This document shows positions 36,831 through 45,334 of a stretch of DNA of 64,000 nt, piece by piece. The DNA is from Pseudoalteromonas sp. N1230-9 (GTDB lineage: Bacteria; Pseudomonadota; Gammaproteobacteria; Enterobacterales; Alteromonadaceae), in assembly GCF_032716425.1 (NCBI RefSeq), contig NZ_CP090419.1:518501-582500 (forward strand). The letters run 5' to 3'. Position 1 is the stretch's first letter; each line of letters opens with the position of its first letter. Both the position numbers and the translations under genes were made by a program. The notes below the pieces were generated by a model. The model had not been told where the DNA came from and made no database searches. It was given only the letters and a program-made list of their open reading frames with translations.

Positions 36831-37076
36831 ATGAATAAGGTACTTTTTTTTGCACAGTTACGTGAACGTTTAGGTTGTGACACGGTACAACTCGATGCAC
36901 AAGGTATGTCGGTTAGGGAGTTACGCCAAGTATTAGCTAAACGAGATGAACGTTGGCGCACTTGGTTACTCGATAAGGATGTGTTAGTAGCGGTAAATCA
37001 AACCTTAGTTGATGAAAATGCAGCGCTCAGCACTGGTGATGAGATTGCTATGTTTCCACCCGTTACTGGAGGTTAG
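36831..37076 (+). CDS. moaD: Molybdopterin synthase small subunit MoaD
   Basis: 81 residues, ubiquitin-like sulfur carrier. It starts MNKVLFFAQLRERLG with GAGGGGAG upstream and ends in the required Gly-Gly (FPPVTGG), the site adenylylated by MoeB and thiocarboxylated before sulfur transfer. Its stop overlaps a GTG just before the moaE start. Confidence 0.95.
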   Translation: MNKVLFFAQLRERLGCDTVQLDAQGMSVRELRQVLAKRDERWRTWLLDKDVLVAVNQTLVDENAALSTGDEIAMFPPVTGG

Positions 37077-37078
37077 TG

Positions 37079-37528
37079 ATGATCCGTGTACAAGAGCATG
37101 ATTTCGATATGAATGAAGAGTATCAATCTATGTTGGCTGACGACTCGGTGTCGGGCGCGGTGGTTATGTTTGTGGGCCGTGTTCGTGACATTAATCAAGG
37201 CCACCAAGTTGATAGTTTATATCTAGAGCATTACCCAGCGATGACAGAGAAATACCTCACCCAGTTAGAGCAGCAAGCATTGTCATTATGGCCCTTGGAA
37301 AAAGTTACCCTAATTCACCGTGTTGGCAAATTAAGCTTAACAGACCAAATTGTGTTGGTGGCAGTGTCGAGTGTCCATCGCGAAGCAGCATTTGAAGCTG
37401 CACAGTATTTAATTGATTTACTTAAAGCCCGTGCGCCATTTTGGAAAAAAGAGCACGTTGCAGGAGAGCAGACACGTTGGGTGAGTGCCAATCATAAAGA
37501 TCAAATAGCCGCAGCCCAGTGGCTATAG
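37079..37528 (+). CDS. moaE: Molybdopterin synthase catalytic subunit MoaE
   Basis: 149 residues. It shows GAVVMFVGRVRD, the LEHYPAMTEKYL helix, HRVGKL, and the active-site lysine region APFWKKEH. With MoaD it converts cPMP to molybdopterin. Translation probably starts at ATG 37079, one codon after an in-frame GTG and directly after the moaD stop. Confidence 0.95.
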   Translation: MIRVQEHDFDMNEEYQSMLADDSVSGAVVMFVGRVRDINQGHQVDSLYLEHYPAMTEKYLTQLEQQALSLWPLEKVTLIHRVGKLSLTDQIVLVAVSSVHREAAFEAAQYLIDLLKARAPFWKKEHVAGEQTRWVSANHKDQIAAAQWL

Positions 37529-37538
37529 GGTTGAAACG

Positions 37539-38291
37539 ATGCAGAGGCTAACAAATAAACTAATCATATACACGATAGCGACTGTGCTGATTTTATTGTG
37601 TTGTGTATTGCCAGCAAGCGCCAATGATAAAGACACATCCTCTTCGCTAACGATCGCTTGCTCGGCTAACTTTGTCGCTGTTATGGATAAGTTGCTGCCA
37701 GTATTCAAGGCACAGGTTAAAACTGATTTACGGGTTAAAGTTGTGACAGGCTCGTCAGGCACACTCGCGACACAGCTTCGTTATGGAGCGCCTTATGACG
37801 TATTCTTTTCAGCAGATGCACGATTACCTACACAACTAAAAACCGATGGTTTTGGCATTGAAAGCACGGTGTATGCGCTTGGCGAATTGGTGTTTTATTC
37901 GTCCGAGGGCTATGACAGTTTGGAAGGCGTTATGACACGTTTGCCCCATATCACTTTGGCTATTGCGAACCCTCGTTATGCACCTTATGGACAGGCTGCG
38001 GTTGAGGTATTGGCTCATTTAAAAATCAAGCCGAAAAAAATAGTCACAGGAGGATCAATTTTGCATACTTTTCAATATGTTGAAAGTAAAAATGCACAGT
38101 TGGGCTTAATTGCAAAAAGTCTAATGCAACAGCTACATAATGGCACAGCCATCGCTATCCCCAGTGAGTGGTATCAGCCAATTGAGCAGCATGCTTTATT
38201 GGTGAATGACTCAGTATTTGCGCGTCAGTTTTATCATTTTGTTCAAACTGAAAAGGCACAACAGTTAATAAAATCAATGGGCTATAGGTAA
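37539..38291 (+). CDS. modA: Molybdate-binding periplasmic protein ModA
   Basis: 250 residues with a signal peptide (about 1-28, LLCCVLPASA) and the mature protein beginning NDKDTSSSLTIACSANF. The oxyanion pocket motifs include ACSANF, VTGSSGTLATQL and YGAPYDVFFSADA. It captures molybdate for ModBC. It lies 10 bp after moaE, so uptake and cofactor assembly are cotranscribed. Confidence 0.94.
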   Translation: MQRLTNKLIIYTIATVLILLCCVLPASANDKDTSSSLTIACSANFVAVMDKLLPVFKAQVKTDLRVKVVTGSSGTLATQLRYGAPYDVFFSADARLPTQLKTDGFGIESTVYALGELVFYSSEGYDSLEGVMTRLPHITLAIANPRYAPYGQAAVEVLAHLKIKPKKIVTGGSILHTFQYVESKNAQLGLIAKSLMQQLHNGTAIAIPSEWYQPIEQHALLVNDSVFARQFYHFVQTEKAQQLIKSMGYR

Positions 38292-38295
38292 TGCT

Positions 38296-38988
38296 ATGAA
38301 CGAGGGGGACCTGCAAGCCATCTTTATTACGTTAAAACTCGCCGTGCTAACTACGCTGGCGTTGTTAGTTATAACGATTCCCTGCGCATATTGGCTTGCG
38401 CGAAGTAAACGAGCCATAAAACCTTTTCTCGAAACCTTAATTACCTTGCCTTTAGTTTTGCCTCCTACGGTACTTGGGTATTACTTTTTGGTGCTATTTT
38501 CGCCGCAGCAAGGTATTGGCTTATGGCTGCAACAGACAGTGGGGGTGCAGTTGGTTTTTAGCTTTTCGGGAATTTTAGTGGCGTCGATGATCTATAGTTT
38601 ACCCTTTACTTTTCGACCTGTACAAAGTGCCTTTGAGCAACTGCCAGATGACTTATACAGCAGTGCAGCTTTGCTAGGTTTTAAGCCTTGGAGGCAGTTT
38701 TTATGGCTCGTTTTACCTATGATTAAACCTGCTATTTATACTGCTGCAACGCTAAGTTTTGCCCATACAGTGGGTGAGTTTGGTGTTATTTTAATGATTG
38801 GTGGCAATATTCCAGGAGAAACTCAAGTTGTGTCACTGGCGTTATTTGATCATGTTGAGAGTTTTAATCTTCAGGCTGCAAATACGCTTGCAGGGCTGAT
38901 GTTGGTATTCTCATTTGCCGTTGTGTTTGCATGTCAATGGTGGCAAAGGCAAACGCAGCGTGTAAGTACACCAACTCGCTTGTTTTAA
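38296..38988 (+). CDS. modB: Molybdate ABC transporter permease ModB
   Basis: 230 residues, five or six membrane helices. The EAA loop (AALLGFKPWRQFLWLVLPMIKPAI) couples to the ATPase, and TLPLVLPPTVLGYYFLV and AHTVGEFGVILMIGGNIPGET are typical of ModB. It is 4 bp after modA. Confidence 0.95.
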   Translation: MNEGDLQAIFITLKLAVLTTLALLVITIPCAYWLARSKRAIKPFLETLITLPLVLPPTVLGYYFLVLFSPQQGIGLWLQQTVGVQLVFSFSGILVASMIYSLPFTFRPVQSAFEQLPDDLYSSAALLGFKPWRQFLWLVLPMIKPAIYTAATLSFAHTVGEFGVILMIGGNIPGETQVVSLALFDHVESFNLQAANTLAGLMLVFSFAVVFACQWWQRQTQRVSTPTRLF

Positions 38989-39005
38989 ACAAGGTTAGAC
39001 AGGTG

Positions 39006-40175
39006 ATGGCATTAAATAGCGACTGCATTGGTATTTCAGACCTACAGAGTGTGTCTAAGTCTGTGGTTGCGCATATTGAACTAAATTGTACGAAGCCTGT
39101 TTCTCAGCAACTTTATTGTCAGCTTAAGACCTTGCAAATAACGGTGTTGTTAGCCCCAAGTGGCGCAGGCAAAAGCAGTTTGTTTAATGCAATTGCGGGT
39201 GTTGCTCCAGCTTCAGGCGGGTTAAAAGTAACAGGGCAACAGCAGTTAGGTATGCCAGCACATAAGCGCCGAATCGCCTACGTAACACAGTCTCCTTTGT
39301 TATTTGACCACCTAACCATTGCCGCTTTATTAAAGTTGGTTGCCAAGCAACAAGCACAGCCATTTGATATAAGTTGGGCGATAGACCCCTTAGGGCTGAC
39401 CGACAAACTATCGTGTCGAGCTCATCAATTAAGTGGCGGGCAGCGACAACGAGTAGCGCTTTTACTCGCGATGATCAAAGGAGCGCCTTTATTATTATTA
39501 GATGAAGCCCTTACAGGGCTGGATCAATTTAATAAGCAAGCTTGTATAGGGGTTATAAAAGACTACCTTTGTAAAGTACAAGGTGCTGCTTTGTTAGCAT
39601 GCCACCAGCTTGATGATGTATTAGCATTGGCTGATAGTTGCTTATTGCAGCATACGAGAAACGATAGTACACATTGGCAAATGCTCCCTGTGGATGAAGG
39701 TATTGAGCACTATCAGCAGCAGTTACTAAAGGGTCAATCAAGTGAAAACATTCAGGGGAGTCAATTTACTTCTCTGTTTTACGGACAGGTTCATGCTCAC
39801 TTTCCTGCACTGGGCTTAACAGAGTATCACGTTGGCGGACAGCGCTGTTTTGCTGCGCATAATTCAGATCATCAAATAGGGCGTGTGCAGCCATTAATAC
39901 TGAAAGCGAACCGCCTGGGTTTATCAAAAACAGCACTATCAGAGAGTAGTTTTGTGAACCAATTAAAAGTGCAGATCACTGCGTTTAACCCTGTTAATAT
40001 GGGGCAAGAGCAAGGTATGTTGGTGAAAGTAAGGCTCGTGAATAGCGAACAAGAAGGTATGTATAAACTCGCATCATTGCATGTGTGGATCACGCGCTTA
40101 TCATTTAATCAACTACAGCCCAAGCCAAATGAAACGTGGTTTTTAATTGGTAAAGCAGACGCATTACACAGTTAA
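39006..40175 (+). CDS. modC: Molybdate ABC transporter ATPase ModC
   Basis: 389 residues with Walker [11 protein letters not shown]-loop YVTQSP, signature LSGGQRQRVAL, Walker B LLLLDEALTGLD and the H-loop ACHQLDDV. The C-terminal part (about 280-389) has the Mop/TOBE-like regulatory region, here longer than in E. coli ModC (352 residues). The ATG at 39006 with AGG upstream is preferred over an earlier start overlapping modB by 58 bp. Its stop overlaps the stop of the convergent small gene. Confidence 0.9.
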   Translation: MALNSDCIGISDLQSVSKSVVAHIELNCTKPVSQQLYCQLKTLQITVLLAPSGAGKSSLFNAIAGVAPASGGLKVTGQQQLGMPAHKRRIAYVTQSPLLFDHLTIAALLKLVAKQQAQPFDISWAIDPLGLTDKLSCRAHQLSGGQRQRVALLLAMIKGAPLLLLDEALTGLDQFNKQACIGVIKDYLCKVQGAALLACHQLDDVLALADSCLLQHTRNDSTHWQMLPVDEGIEHYQQQLLKGQSSENIQGSQFTSLFYGQVHAHFPALGLTEYHVGGQRCFAAHNSDHQIGRVQPLILKANRLGLSKTALSESSFVNQLKVQITAFNPVNMGQEQGMLVKVRLVNSEQEGMYKLASLHVWITRLSFNQLQPKPNETWFLIGKADALHS

Positions 40176-40456
40176 TTATCAACTAAGTTATTTCGTACTA
40201 AACCGCGTTTTACATTTTTGCAGAGCTTCGCGAATCGAGAAATATCGTCAAAATTAGGAATTGTGCCTATTTGCAGCTGATGTTCCCAGTAGCATAGTTC
40301 GGTATCAACTAATTCCATTAGTTTTTTAGGGCAGCCGATACATGAGTTATCGGTGCCACAAAAAAAGGTATCTGGTTCGTATAAGGGAAGCTCAACTTTT
40401 ACCTGTTCAATTAATTGCTGCATTGCACTAACGCGATCAGGTTTACATGTTTGCAT
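40172..40456 (-). CDS. Cysteine-rich small protein cotranscribed with moeA and narL
   Basis: 94 residues, no signal or membrane segment. The central CGTDNSCIGCPKKL with a further Cys about 13 residues on (C33, C39, C42, C55) suggests a metal or iron-sulfur site. It lies 15 bp downstream of moeA in the same direction (narL-moeA-this gene), so it is probably part of that transcript. I do not recognise a characterised family; similar small proteins seem to occur near moe/nar genes of related bacteria, from memory only. Confidence 0.7.
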   Translation of the reverse strand: MQTCKPDRVSAMQQLIEQVKVELPLYEPDTFFCGTDNSCIGCPKKLMELVDTELCYWEHQLQIGTIPNFDDISRFAKLCKNVKRGLVRNNLVDN

Positions 40457-40471
40457 AGTAAGGCTTTGTTT

Positions 40472-41713
40472 CTAATTTAATACAGAATCAAACGGAATAA
40501 AAGGCACTAAATCACCCCTTTGCCACTGCGTTTTTTCAGCATCAAGCAAAAGGTAACCTTGGCTTTTTGCAAAAGTACTGAGTATGCCTGAACCTTGTCC
40601 TTTTAAAGGCTCAACATAGGTTCCTGTGTTATTGACAATTAGTGTGGCTCGAATAAATTCATCGCGACCTTGTTTTTTACTGATGCCACACGCTAAAGGC
40701 AATTGCATAGGGGGCTGTGTACACACTGTTTCACCAGCCATCTTACGAAGTGCAGGAATAGCGAGTTGGTGCAATGTCACAACACTTGAAACAGGGTTGC
40801 CCGGTAATCCCATAAAACGCTTGTTGTGGCCGTCTTGTGTTAAATACTTAAAATGACCATATGCGAAGGGTTTACCTGGCTTTATTGCGACTTTCCAAAA
40901 CTGCATTTGGCCAAGTTCTGTGAGTACTGTTTTTGTGTGATCAGCATCACCGACCGAAACGCCCCCTGAGGTAATAATGACATCGGTATTTGAAAGTGCC
41001 TCCTCGAAAGCCGATTTTAGCGCGTCAGGATCGTCAGCAATAATGCCAAAATCCTGCACCGTAAAGCCTAAATTATTTAAAATAGCCTGAATCGTGTAAC
41101 GATTAGTATCGTAAATTCCCCCTTGTGGAAGTGGTGTGCCAGGCTCAAAAAGTTCATCTCCCGTAGAAATAACCCCTACTTTAAGCGGTTTATAAACGCT
41201 AACAGAGGCAATGCCTAGCGAGGCAAGCATACCGATATCGGTGGCTGTTAAACGTTGTCCTGACGCAAATAATTGGCTGCCGATACTGATATCTTCACCT
41301 TGTTTACGTACATTTTGTGTAAAGATAGGCGTTGTATTTAACGTGATAGTTTGATCAGAAGATACTGTGACGTGCTCTTGCATTATCACTGTATCAAAGC
41401 CTGCAGGAATGTGCGCACCGGTCATTATGCGTATGCAACAACCGGAGTGCCATTCGCCGTTGAATGGGTGCCCAGCATAGGCAGTGCCAATAATAGTTAA
41501 ATGTGTGTGTTCATTTAAATCACTAAAACGAAATGCAAAACCATCCATAGCAGAGTTATCTGCAATAGGTACGTTAACGCCGGCGATAATTGGTTTGGCA
41601 AGAATGCGACGGTGCGCAGAAGATAGGGGTAATGTTTCAATTCCAACCAATAAAGGACTATCTGATAAGAGTGTATCGCCTGCTTGCTGAAAAGAAAAGA
41701 CGGCATTCATCAT
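40472..41713 (-). CDS. moeA: Molybdopterin molybdenumtransferase MoeA
   Basis: 413 residues starting MMNAVFSFQQAG; the ATG overlaps the narL stop (TAATG), so it is translationally coupled to narL. Motifs: VPIADNSAMDGFA, RIMTGAHIPAGFDTVIMQEH, ISTGDELFEPGTPL, ITSGGVSVGDADHTK and FMGLPGNPVSS. It inserts molybdate into adenylylated molybdopterin. Upstream in-frame extension into narL is not used. Confidence 0.95.
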   Translation of the reverse strand: MMNAVFSFQQAGDTLLSDSPLLVGIETLPLSSAHRRILAKPIIAGVNVPIADNSAMDGFAFRFSDLNEHTHLTIIGTAYAGHPFNGEWHSGCCIRIMTGAHIPAGFDTVIMQEHVTVSSDQTITLNTTPIFTQNVRKQGEDISIGSQLFASGQRLTATDIGMLASLGIASVSVYKPLKVGVISTGDELFEPGTPLPQGGIYDTNRYTIQAILNNLGFTVQDFGIIADDPDALKSAFEEALSNTDVIITSGGVSVGDADHTKTVLTELGQMQFWKVAIKPGKPFAYGHFKYLTQDGHNKRFMGLPGNPVSSVVTLHQLAIPALRKMAGETVCTQPPMQLPLACGISKKQGRDEFIRATLIVNNTGTYVEPLKGQGSGILSTFAKSQGYLLLDAEKTQWQRGDLVPFIPFDSVLN

Positions 41714-42366
41714 TACGATCCTTTTTGTTGGTTGATCATCCAAACTGCAGCCTCAACACGAGAGCGTAAGCTTAATTTTTTTAGTAAATGTTTAACATGA
41801 ACTTTCACAGTACCATCAGAGATATCTAACTCACGGGCGATCAGTTTATTTGATAAACCTTTGGCAATTAACTTTAAAATTTCAAATTCACGGCTGGTTA
41901 ACGAGTTTAGAATATTCGCTTTTTGTGATACATCAGGTTTACGAATAGCTTGTGCTAAAACACCTGTGAGCTTTTCGCTTAATACCATTTTACCTATGGC
42001 TGCTTGTTTTATTTTTTCAAGAATATCTTCAGGATCCATATCCTTGAGCAGGTACCCATCAGCGCCATAGCTAATTGCGGTGAGCACGTCTTCGTCGTTG
42101 TCAGATACTGTTAGCATAATAATACGAGAAGTGATGTCATTTGCTCTCATCGCTTTGAGGGTTTCAAGACCATCCATACCTTGCATATTGAGATCGAGAA
42201 TAATTAAATCGGGGTCATGTTCAATCGCTAAGCGAAGTCCTTCTTTACCACTTGCGGCTTCACCTATCACGCTAAGTTCATCTTCTAAATCAATTAGCTG
42301 CTTTAAACCTTTGCGTAATAACGGATGATCATCCACTAATAATATTGAGTTGGTTAATGCATTCAT
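41713..42366 (-). CDS. narL: NarL-type response regulator
   Basis: 217 residues. The receiver domain (about 8-125) has LVDDHPLL, the phospho-Asp segment LIILDLNMQGMDG and the conserved Lys in GYLLKDMDP; the LuxR-type C-terminal domain has SREFEILKLIAKGLSNKLIA and TVKVHVKHLLKKLSLRSRVEAAVWM, closer to E. coli NarL than NarP. It should bind the TACYYMT heptamers found throughout this island. It is divergent from narK and encoded apart from its presumed sensor. Confidence 0.93.
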   Translation of the reverse strand: MNALTNSILLVDDHPLLRKGLKQLIDLEDELSVIGEAASGKEGLRLAIEHDPDLIILDLNMQGMDGLETLKAMRANDITSRIIMLTVSDNDEDVLTAISYGADGYLLKDMDPEDILEKIKQAAIGKMVLSEKLTGVLAQAIRKPDVSQKANILNSLTSREFEILKLIAKGLSNKLIARELDISDGTVKVHVKHLLKKLSLRSRVEAAVWMINQQKGS

Positions 42367-42519
42367 ACTCTGACTCTTTTACTGAAGCCTATCGGCTGAC
42401 GGGATAATTTATATTAGCGTGGATCAATTTTTGATTCATCTAAAAGGCAGTGTGTTACTCCCAATAACCTATAAGTTAAGATGATTTGTCTAGTATAAAC
42501 AATATGTTATTTACCTAGC

Positions 42520-42535
42520 TACCTATAAGTGGGTA
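42520..42535. promoter_or_regulatory. NarL 7-2-7 site, narL/narK region
   Basis: TACCTAT-AA-GTGGGTA is an inverted heptamer pair with 2-bp spacing in the divergent region between narL and narK. Further single heptamers TACCTAG (42512) and TACCCAT (42566) flank it. Confidence 0.85.
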
Positions 42536-42639
42536 GTTACTTTTTATTTTTAACGAGTTTTGGCTTACCCATCAATGTGAATTGTTGAGTTTAGTTTATG
42601 TGCGCATAGTGAATGTAATTCGATTGAGAGGAGCAGCAC

Positions 42640-44253
42640 ATGGCTGAACTACACAAATGGGAACCGGAAAATGAAGCTTTTTGGAATTCCCAAGGTAAAA
42701 AAATAGCACAACGGAACTTATGGATTTCAATCCCAAGTTTACTTTGTGGCTTCGCTGTTTGGCTCTACTGGGGAATTTTAACCGTGCAGATGATGAATGC
42801 AGGGTTTAACTTTAGCGCAGAAGAGCTATTCACATTAACAGCGATAGCGGGCTTGTCGGGAGCTACTTTACGTATCCCTAGTAGTTTCTTTATTCGATTT
42901 TGTGGTGGACGAAATACAATATTCTTCACTACTTCGTTGCTGATTATCCCAGCGATTTTTACAGGCCTTGCTTTACAAGACCCAACGACCCCGCTTTGGC
43001 AGTATCAGTTACTGGCGCTTCTTTCAGGTTTTGGTGGAGGAAACTTTGCTTCTTCCATGTCGAATATCAGCTTCTTTTTTCCTAAAAAACAACAGGGCTT
43101 AGCATTAGGTCTAAATGCAGGGTTAGGGAACTTTGGTGTAACTACCATGCAGATTTTAATTCCTCTTTTTATGACATATGGGGTCTTTGGCGCATTAGGT
43201 GGCGATCCTGTCACCTTGGTCAGTACATCGGGTAGCTTGATTGGTAAAATTCCAGCTGGTTCTGAGACATGGCCGCAAAATGGTGGCTTTTTATGGTTAT
43301 TACTCTTGGTGCCATTATTTTTTGCAACTTGGTTTGGTATGAATAACATCCGCACACCAGAGGTTTCACCTAATGTAGGTAGCCCATTGAGTGCATTTAT
43401 GATGATTTCAATCATGTTAATGATTGGTCTTGCTACTGCCGCTGCAGGGTTGTGGTTAATGTTGCCTGAGTCAGCAAATGGCTCAGGGTTTGGTGTGCCT
43501 AAAGAACTCGTGCTGGTGTTAGTTGTTGCCATCACTGTCTTTTTATTAAAAATGTTGCCAGGTGCAATTGGTGAAAGTCTGACTAAGCAGTATCAAATCT
43601 TCAATAATAAACACACTTGGGTGATGAGTACTATTTATACTATGACATTTGGGTCATTCATTGGTTTTGCTGCAGCATTTCCTTTGGCTATTAAGGTTAT
43701 ATTTGGTTTTCAACATATTATGGTTGATGGGGTGATGACGCATAACACGCTTAATCCAAACGGCCCAAGCGCACTTATGTATGCATGGATGGCACCCTTT
43801 ATCGGCGCCTTAATCCGTCCTTTAGGTGGTTGGATAGCAGATAAATGGGGTGGAGCGCTTGTAACGCAAATATGCTCAGTTGTAATGGTTGGTTCTTCAT
43901 TAGGGGCAGCATATTATATGAAAGCAGCTTATCAGTCTGCGACACCTGAAGAGTTCTTTATGCCGTTCTTTGTACTGTTTTTATTACTTTTTGCAGCAAC
44001 AGGTATTGGTAATGGCTCAACCTTTAGAACCATTGCTATGGTTTTTCCAAAGGAACAAGCAGGGCCTGTATTAGGTTGGACATCAGCTGTAGCAGCTTAT
44101 GGGGCATTTTATATTCCTATGGTTTTTGGTCAGCAAATTAAGGCTACAACACCTGAAGTGGCACTTATCGGCTTTGCTGTTTTTTATGCACTATGTTTGA
44201 TCATTAACTGGTGGTTTTATTTAAGAAAAGACGGCGAGTTTTACAATCCGTAA
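42640..44253 (+). CDS. narK: NarK-type nitrate/nitrite antiporter
   Basis: 537 residues, 12 membrane helices, MFS nitrate/nitrite porter family, closest in pattern to E. coli NarK/NarU. Signatures: IPSSFFIRFCGGRN, the first nitrate motif GLNAGLGNFGVTTMQ, and the second GNGSTFRTIAMVFPKEQAG with downstream Gly-rich helix. Such antiporters exchange external nitrate for internal nitrite. A longer cytoplasmic-loop insert (around residues 265-300) adds length over E. coli NarK (463). GAGGAGCAGCAC precedes the ATG; a 7-2-7 NarL site lies 105 bp upstream. Confidence 0.95.
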   Translation: MAELHKWEPENEAFWNSQGKKIAQRNLWISIPSLLCGFAVWLYWGILTVQMMNAGFNFSAEELFTLTAIAGLSGATLRIPSSFFIRFCGGRNTIFFTTSLLIIPAIFTGLALQDPTTPLWQYQLLALLSGFGGGNFASSMSNISFFFPKKQQGLALGLNAGLGNFGVTTMQILIPLFMTYGVFGALGGDPVTLVSTSGSLIGKIPAGSETWPQNGGFLWLLLLVPLFFATWFGMNNIRTPEVSPNVGSPLSAFMMISIMLMIGLATAAAGLWLMLPESANGSGFGVPKELVLVLVVAITVFLLKMLPGAIGESLTKQYQIFNNKHTWVMSTIYTMTFGSFIGFAAAFPLAIKVIFGFQHIMVDGVMTHNTLNPNGPSALMYAWMAPFIGALIRPLGGWIADKWGGALVTQICSVVMVGSSLGAAYYMKAAYQSATPEEFFMPFFVLFLLLFAATGIGNGSTFRTIAMVFPKEQAGPVLGWTSAVAAYGAFYIPMVFGQQIKATTPEVALIGFAVFYALCLIINWWFYLRKDGEFYNP

Positions 44254-44269
44254 CGATCTCCACTTGTCT

Positions 44270-44305
44270 AGAGCCATTAACTTCGGTTTTTGGCTCTTTT
44301 TTATT
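44270..44305 (+). terminator. Terminator after narK
   Basis: AGAGCCATTAAC-TTCG-GTTTTTGGCTCT forms a stem closed by a UUCG tetraloop, followed by a long T-run. The next gene begins 20 bp after, so expression of that gene may depend on read-through. Confidence 0.85.
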
Positions 44306-44324
44306 TTTACAGGAAAGAACAGAT

Positions 44325-44696
44325 ATGAGTAAGTTTCAAGAATTATTGTCTATGGCTCGTTACCAAGCGGAACCCGTTAAGCTATTACTATTATTTACCA
44401 AGGCGAATATTGAAAGTTCGAAGAATGAAGTTAACAAGGGCATTATTGAGCCTGTTATGTGTGTCGATAAATTACCCGCTGAATTAAACGACTATTCAAC
44501 CTTATGCCTAGAAGCCGATAGTATTAACCATCAATGGGATTTATTATTTGTGACAAGTATCAGTGCGGATGTTGATAAAAGCGTGATTGAAAGCAGTATG
44601 AAGTCAATGATAAATGATGTTCAAAGTGGCAAAAACACGGCAATGTATATCGTCCTAGATAGAGAAGATAACCTAGTTGAAATGGTCGGCAGTTAA
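44325..44696 (+). CDS. Conserved small soluble protein downstream of narK
   Basis: 123 residues starting MSKFQELLSMARYQAEPVKLLLLF with AGGAAAG upstream. The pattern (LL..A..Q.EP..LLFVF, a central MCVDKLPAEL, and a C-terminal 'LDREDNLVEMVG') resembles short proteins in Pseudomonas and relatives that databases often label 'ribonucleotide reductase subunit alpha', a label not supported by any reductase motif here. Role unknown; narK proximity suggests a link to nitrate physiology. Confidence 0.75.
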   Translation: MSKFQELLSMARYQAEPVKLLLLFTKANIESSKNEVNKGIIEPVMCVDKLPAELNDYSTLCLEADSINHQWDLLFVTSISADVDKSVIESSMKSMINDVQSGKNTAMYIVLDREDNLVEMVGS

Positions 44697-44714
44697 AAGG
44701 TTTCAATGTGTAGG

Positions 44715-44737
44715 GGCAGCAATTTGCTGCCTTTTTT
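44715..44737. terminator. Terminator between convergent genes
   Basis: GGCAGCAA-T-TTGCTGCC, an 8-bp stem followed by TTTTTT on the plus strand. It lies just after the 123-residue gene and touches the stop of ubiT. Confidence 0.85.
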
Positions 44738-45254
44738 ATGGAAGCGTTTCGATATAGTGTGTTAGTTCGTTAAAAAGCCAAGTTGGTAAACTATTATGTG
44801 GCTCTTGAGTATCTAGCCAGTTTTTAACGGTAAGGCACAATTCAGTATCGCCTTGAATGGTTAACTTACGAGAAAAGAACAGTGTATCGGGATCATGCTT
44901 ACCACTTATTAAGCATAAAAATGTGTCGCTACTACCAGTTAGTTTTCCATCGTACTTTATGCTTTTTACTGGGAGTTGATCCTGCTTTATCGTGTACACT
45001 TGCAATTTTTTGCTCGTCGGCTCTAAAGAAATCAATAAGGTTAGTGGGAGGTTACTTACCTCTATGCATAACTGTTTATCCGCTAAAAAGTCCAATTCTC
45101 CTTCTGCAATGTGTGCTTCAAACACCTTATTTAAATGCTGAGTTACTAACCAATTTATACTTGTAGCAGGTGCTATATGAGTAACACGTGTTAGCCATTT
45201 AGGGGTAAAAAACAGCTGCGCTTTATGCTTCAAAATATCATGTAGACTAATCAT
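44736..45254 (-). CDS. ubiT: UbiT, SCP2-domain accessory factor for anaerobic ubiquinone synthesis
   Basis: 172 residues with an SCP2-like lipid-binding domain (about 35-140), matching YhbT/UbiT: LNKVFEAHIAEGELDFLADKQ-type start and the DTLFFSRKLTIQGDTELCL strand pair, which is the family hallmark. UbiT binds isoprenoid quinone intermediates and is required with UbiU and UbiV for oxygen-independent hydroxylations. It is divergent from ubiUV across 80 bp. Confidence 0.9.
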   Translation of the reverse strand: MISLHDILKHKAQLFFTPKWLTRVTHIAPATSINWLVTQHLNKVFEAHIAEGELDFLADKQLCIEVSNLPLTLLISLEPTSKKLQVYTIKQDQLPVKSIKYDGKLTGSSDTFLCLISGKHDPDTLFFSRKLTIQGDTELCLTVKNWLDTQEPHNSLPTWLFNELTHYIETLP

Positions 45255-45334
45255 ATTAGTAGATTACCTTGTAAGGTTGGTTCACTTACCATTATTGATA
45301 ATTTATTCACTAGTTTAAATAATCAGGAGTGGGT

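Noticed and set aside
42421..42440. FNR box near narK (GGATCAATTTTTGATTCATC)
   Set aside because: The half-sites are in the wrong orientation and the TTGAT-N4 continuation has two mismatches, so it was not called.
45295..45309. FNR site between ubiT and ubiU (TTGATAATTTATTCA)
   Set aside because: Only one half-site matches, although anaerobic control of ubiUV is expected.
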